From the NCBI RefSeq assembly GCF_000797495.1, contig NZ_JTGN01000023.1, forward strand, positions 28,540 through 92,539: DNA of 64,000 nt, in the 5' to 3' direction. A program made the translations under genes and the position numbers. Numbering within the stretch: the first letter of the stretch is position 1; the number at the start of each line of letters is the position of its first letter. Shown here piece by piece: positions 62,302 through 64,000 of this stretch. The notes beneath the pieces were generated by a model, which saw only the letters and a program-made list of their open reading frames with translations, was not told where the DNA came from and searched no databases. Origin of the DNA: Robinsoniella peoriensis (GTDB lineage: Bacteria; Bacillota; Clostridia; Lachnospirales; Lachnospiraceae).

Positions 62302-64000
62302 TTAGAATTCTCCTATTTTCTCTGAAGCATACTGTAATATCCGTGCTGCATCATCGCTGTCTGTAACTCCATCACGATTCACATCTGCAGCTTTGCCCTG
62401 CTCATCCGTAAGTTCTTGTAATTCTGCCGAAAATTTCAGCACATTTGCAGAATCATCTGTATCTACTTTTCCATTCAGATCCACATCTCCCATCAGCCGG
62501 GCTTTCAAAATTTCGTTAATCAGTTTCTTCAGAATGGTCCCCACGGTATCCGTATCTGCGCTTTCATCTTCATACACGGCTCTGGCTTCCTGATCCACAG
62601 TCTCCAGACCGGCAATGCTTTCTTCCAGGTATCTGCCGGATTCCTGCAGAATCTCTTCGGCTTTTTCCAGTGCATTTCTCAATTCTTCTTTATTTGCCTT
62701 TCGCACAAGGGCTGTTATGGCCTCTGCCAGACTTTGATAAGCCTCATTGATTTCATTCTCCGTTGCCAGACTGTTTGCATTGACTGCCCTGGCTGCCTCA
62801 AGTTCTGTTTTCAGTTTATCCACGCTTTCCGTGGTGTATTTGTCTGCATTTTTCAAAAGTTCTGCTGCTTTTTGAATGAGAATACCCAGTCTAGCATCTG
62901 CTTCTTTCACCAGCAGATTGGTCACCGCGTCCATTAGCTTTCTGGATACACGGTTGATTGTTTCCTGGTCTGCACTGCTCTCAGCAAATGCAAACCGTGC
63001 CTCTTTTAGGGCTTCTCTCACTGCCGCAACACTTTCCGGTGTGTATTCAGCCATTGCAGATGTATCTGCCAGAATAGCTTCCGTTCCATCAATGACTGCT
63101 TTCAGACCGGATTTCTGTACACCATTTTGAAGGAGATTACATGCCGTAATTAATTCCAAAAATGCATGGTCAATCTCATCCTGTTCTGCATCCGTCTTCA
63201 TTAATGCTCTTGCATTGTCCAGTGCCTCCTGCACTGCCTGCCAGCTTTCTGTAGTATAGCAGCTATATTCTGACTGCACTTTCTCCAGCTTTTCAGCCAT
63301 TGCAACTGCCAGTTCCAGTTCTCTCCATCCTGTGGTTTCCGGCTTCAGGCACAATGCTTCCCTTGCTGCTTTCAGCTCCTGAATTGTCTGTTCCACCTGT
63401 GCTTCTGTATACACGCCTTGCTTAAGCAGAGCCAGTGCCCTAAGATAAACCTCCCGGTAGCTGTCCCAGCTCTCTTTTGTGTATTTGTATGCTTCTGACT
63501 CTACTACGGTATATTCCAGTATGCCTGCTTCCAGAACAGAGGTAAGGGATACCAGGTTATTCCAGGCTTCCTTCAGTTCACTGACTGCTCCGTCAACTTC
63601 TGACTGCAATGCATCCGCTTTGTCCAGGATAATCCGGGCCTGGTCATATGCCGCTGCATAAATTTCCCAGGATCCTGCAGTATAATCACTTTCTTCAGTC
63701 TGTTCCAATTCCTCAAGGAGCTGTTCCAGTTTCGTCTTATCAACCGTTTCGTCTTCCGGCACACTGAAAAGATAAAATGCGTCCACGGACATTTTCGGGG
63801 CTTTTCCTTCCTGATTCTGATTACCCAGCAGCTCTACCGTCACGGTATGGATACCTTTTTTCAGATCCATGTATTTGAATATGCTCTGTCGCTGGTATCC
63901 TTCACTGTGAGAATCATAAAGGGAAACTTTCTCGCCTCCCGGTATATCCTCATCGTCCACCGTGATTTTTACATATCCCAGTCCCGGGTTCTTATTGCCC
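62302..64000 (-). CDS. FIVAR-repeat surface protein with a C-terminal dockerin (partial)
   Basis: The frame is open to the right window edge, so only the C-terminal 565 residues or so are seen. They start with a carbohydrate-binding-like beta segment (IFKYMDLKKGIHTVTVELLG), followed by six FIVAR-type helical repeats of about 60 residues with the YTxES(W/V) marker, and end in a dockerin-like pair (DVDLNGKVDTDD and DVNRDGVTDSDD) with Ca-binding loops. Dockerins bind cohesins, so the protein may be part of a surface complex. The upstream domains, probably a glycan hydrolase, are outside the window. No cohesin is seen here. Confidence 0.8.
   Translation of the reverse strand, partial: GNKNPGLGYVKITVDDEDIPGGEKVSLYDSHSEGYQRQSIFKYMDLKKGIHTVTVELLGNQNQEGKAPKMSVDAFYLFSVPEDETVDKTKLEQLLEELEQTEESDYTAGSWEIYAAAYDQARIILDKADALQSEVDGAVSELKEAWNNLVSLTSVLEAGILEYTVVESEAYKYTKESWDSYREVYLRALALLKQGVYTEAQVEQTIQELKAAREALCLKPETTGWRELELAVAMAEKLEKVQSEYSCYTTESWQAVQEALDNARALMKTDAEQDEIDHAFLELITACNLLQNGVQKSGLKAVIDGTEAILADTSAMAEYTPESVAAVREALKEARFAFAESSADQETINRVSRKLMDAVTNLLVKEADARLGILIQKAAELLKNADKYTTESVDKLKTELEAARAVNANSLATENEINEAYQSLAEAITALVRKANKEELRNALEKAEEILQESGRYLEESIAGLETVDQEARAVYEDESADTDTVGTILKKLINEILKARLMGDVDLNGKVDTDDSANVLKFSAELQELTDEQGKAADVNRDGVTDSDDAARILQYASEKIGEF

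Overview
The window looks like a chromosomal segment of a gut-type member of the Lachnospiraceae (Clostridia). This is inferred from the Firmicute style of the genes (strong AGGAGG-type ribosome sites, TTGACA/TATAAT promoters, YesM/YesN and LytS-type sensors, ANTAR antiterminators, secreted multidomain glycan hydrolases with LamG, Big_2, FIVAR and dockerin modules) and from the moderate, AT-leaning base composition. No rRNA, tRNA, CRISPR array, phage or plasmid backbone was seen, and I cannot name a species.

Layout. (1) 1-295: 3' end of an IS5-type transposase cut by the window edge. (2) 345-17813, minus strand: a secreted plant-polysaccharide locus. It has a 2582-residue protein with two GH43 domains, then a likely operon of a GH43-CBM42 enzyme, a non-catalytic LamG/FIVAR surface protein and a second GH43 protein that follows a short leader ORF. 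(3) 18071-24352, minus: an rRNA m5C methyltransferase and an ABC exporter whose permease carries a coiled coil of about 550 residues. (4) 24506-26900, plus: glutamine synthetase and an ANTAR protein behind a promoter and a leader terminator, with a palindromic MITE inserted after the ANTAR gene. (5) 26897-31422, minus: an Rpn-type nuclease-like protein, an AGCS symporter under a glycine riboswitch, and a DUF4203 membrane protein. (6) 30640-39382, minus: a nucleoside uptake and catabolism operon (deoB, cdd, ABC importer, deoC, nucleoside-binding lipoprotein, Crp/Fnr regulator, udp). (7) 39714-42389, plus: a dipeptide epimerase with an apparent AUU start codon and a second AGCS symporter. (8) 42573-44397, minus: YbaK, a Nudix hydrolase, and a membrane protein/HTH pair. 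(9) 44586-49979, plus: sensor kinase, response regulator, diguanylate cyclase and a small Cys-containing protein. (10) 50049-51365, minus: an AlbA_2-type regulator with a clear promoter. (11) 51600-62131, minus: a galactosyl-N-acetylhexosamine phosphorylase (GH112) locus with an ABC sugar importer, YesM/YesN two-component system, serine hydrolase and an HPr-like protein lacking the phosphorylatable His. (12) 62302-64000, minus: the 3' part of a FIVAR/dockerin surface protein.

How the parts fit together: the secreted GH43 enzymes would release arabinose or xylose side chains outside the cell. The GH112 locus would import host or plant galactosides and split them with phosphate, probably sensed by its own YesM/YesN pair. 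The nucleoside operon turns imported nucleosides into bases and, through DeoB and DeoC, into central metabolites. The glnA/ANTAR unit and the glycine riboswitch point to RNA-level control of nitrogen and amino-acid metabolism. The most notable points are the glnA leader with its non-phosphorylatable ANTAR partner, the AUU start of the epimerase, the MITE that shares its ends with the IS at the left edge, and the degenerate HPr in the GH112 locus.
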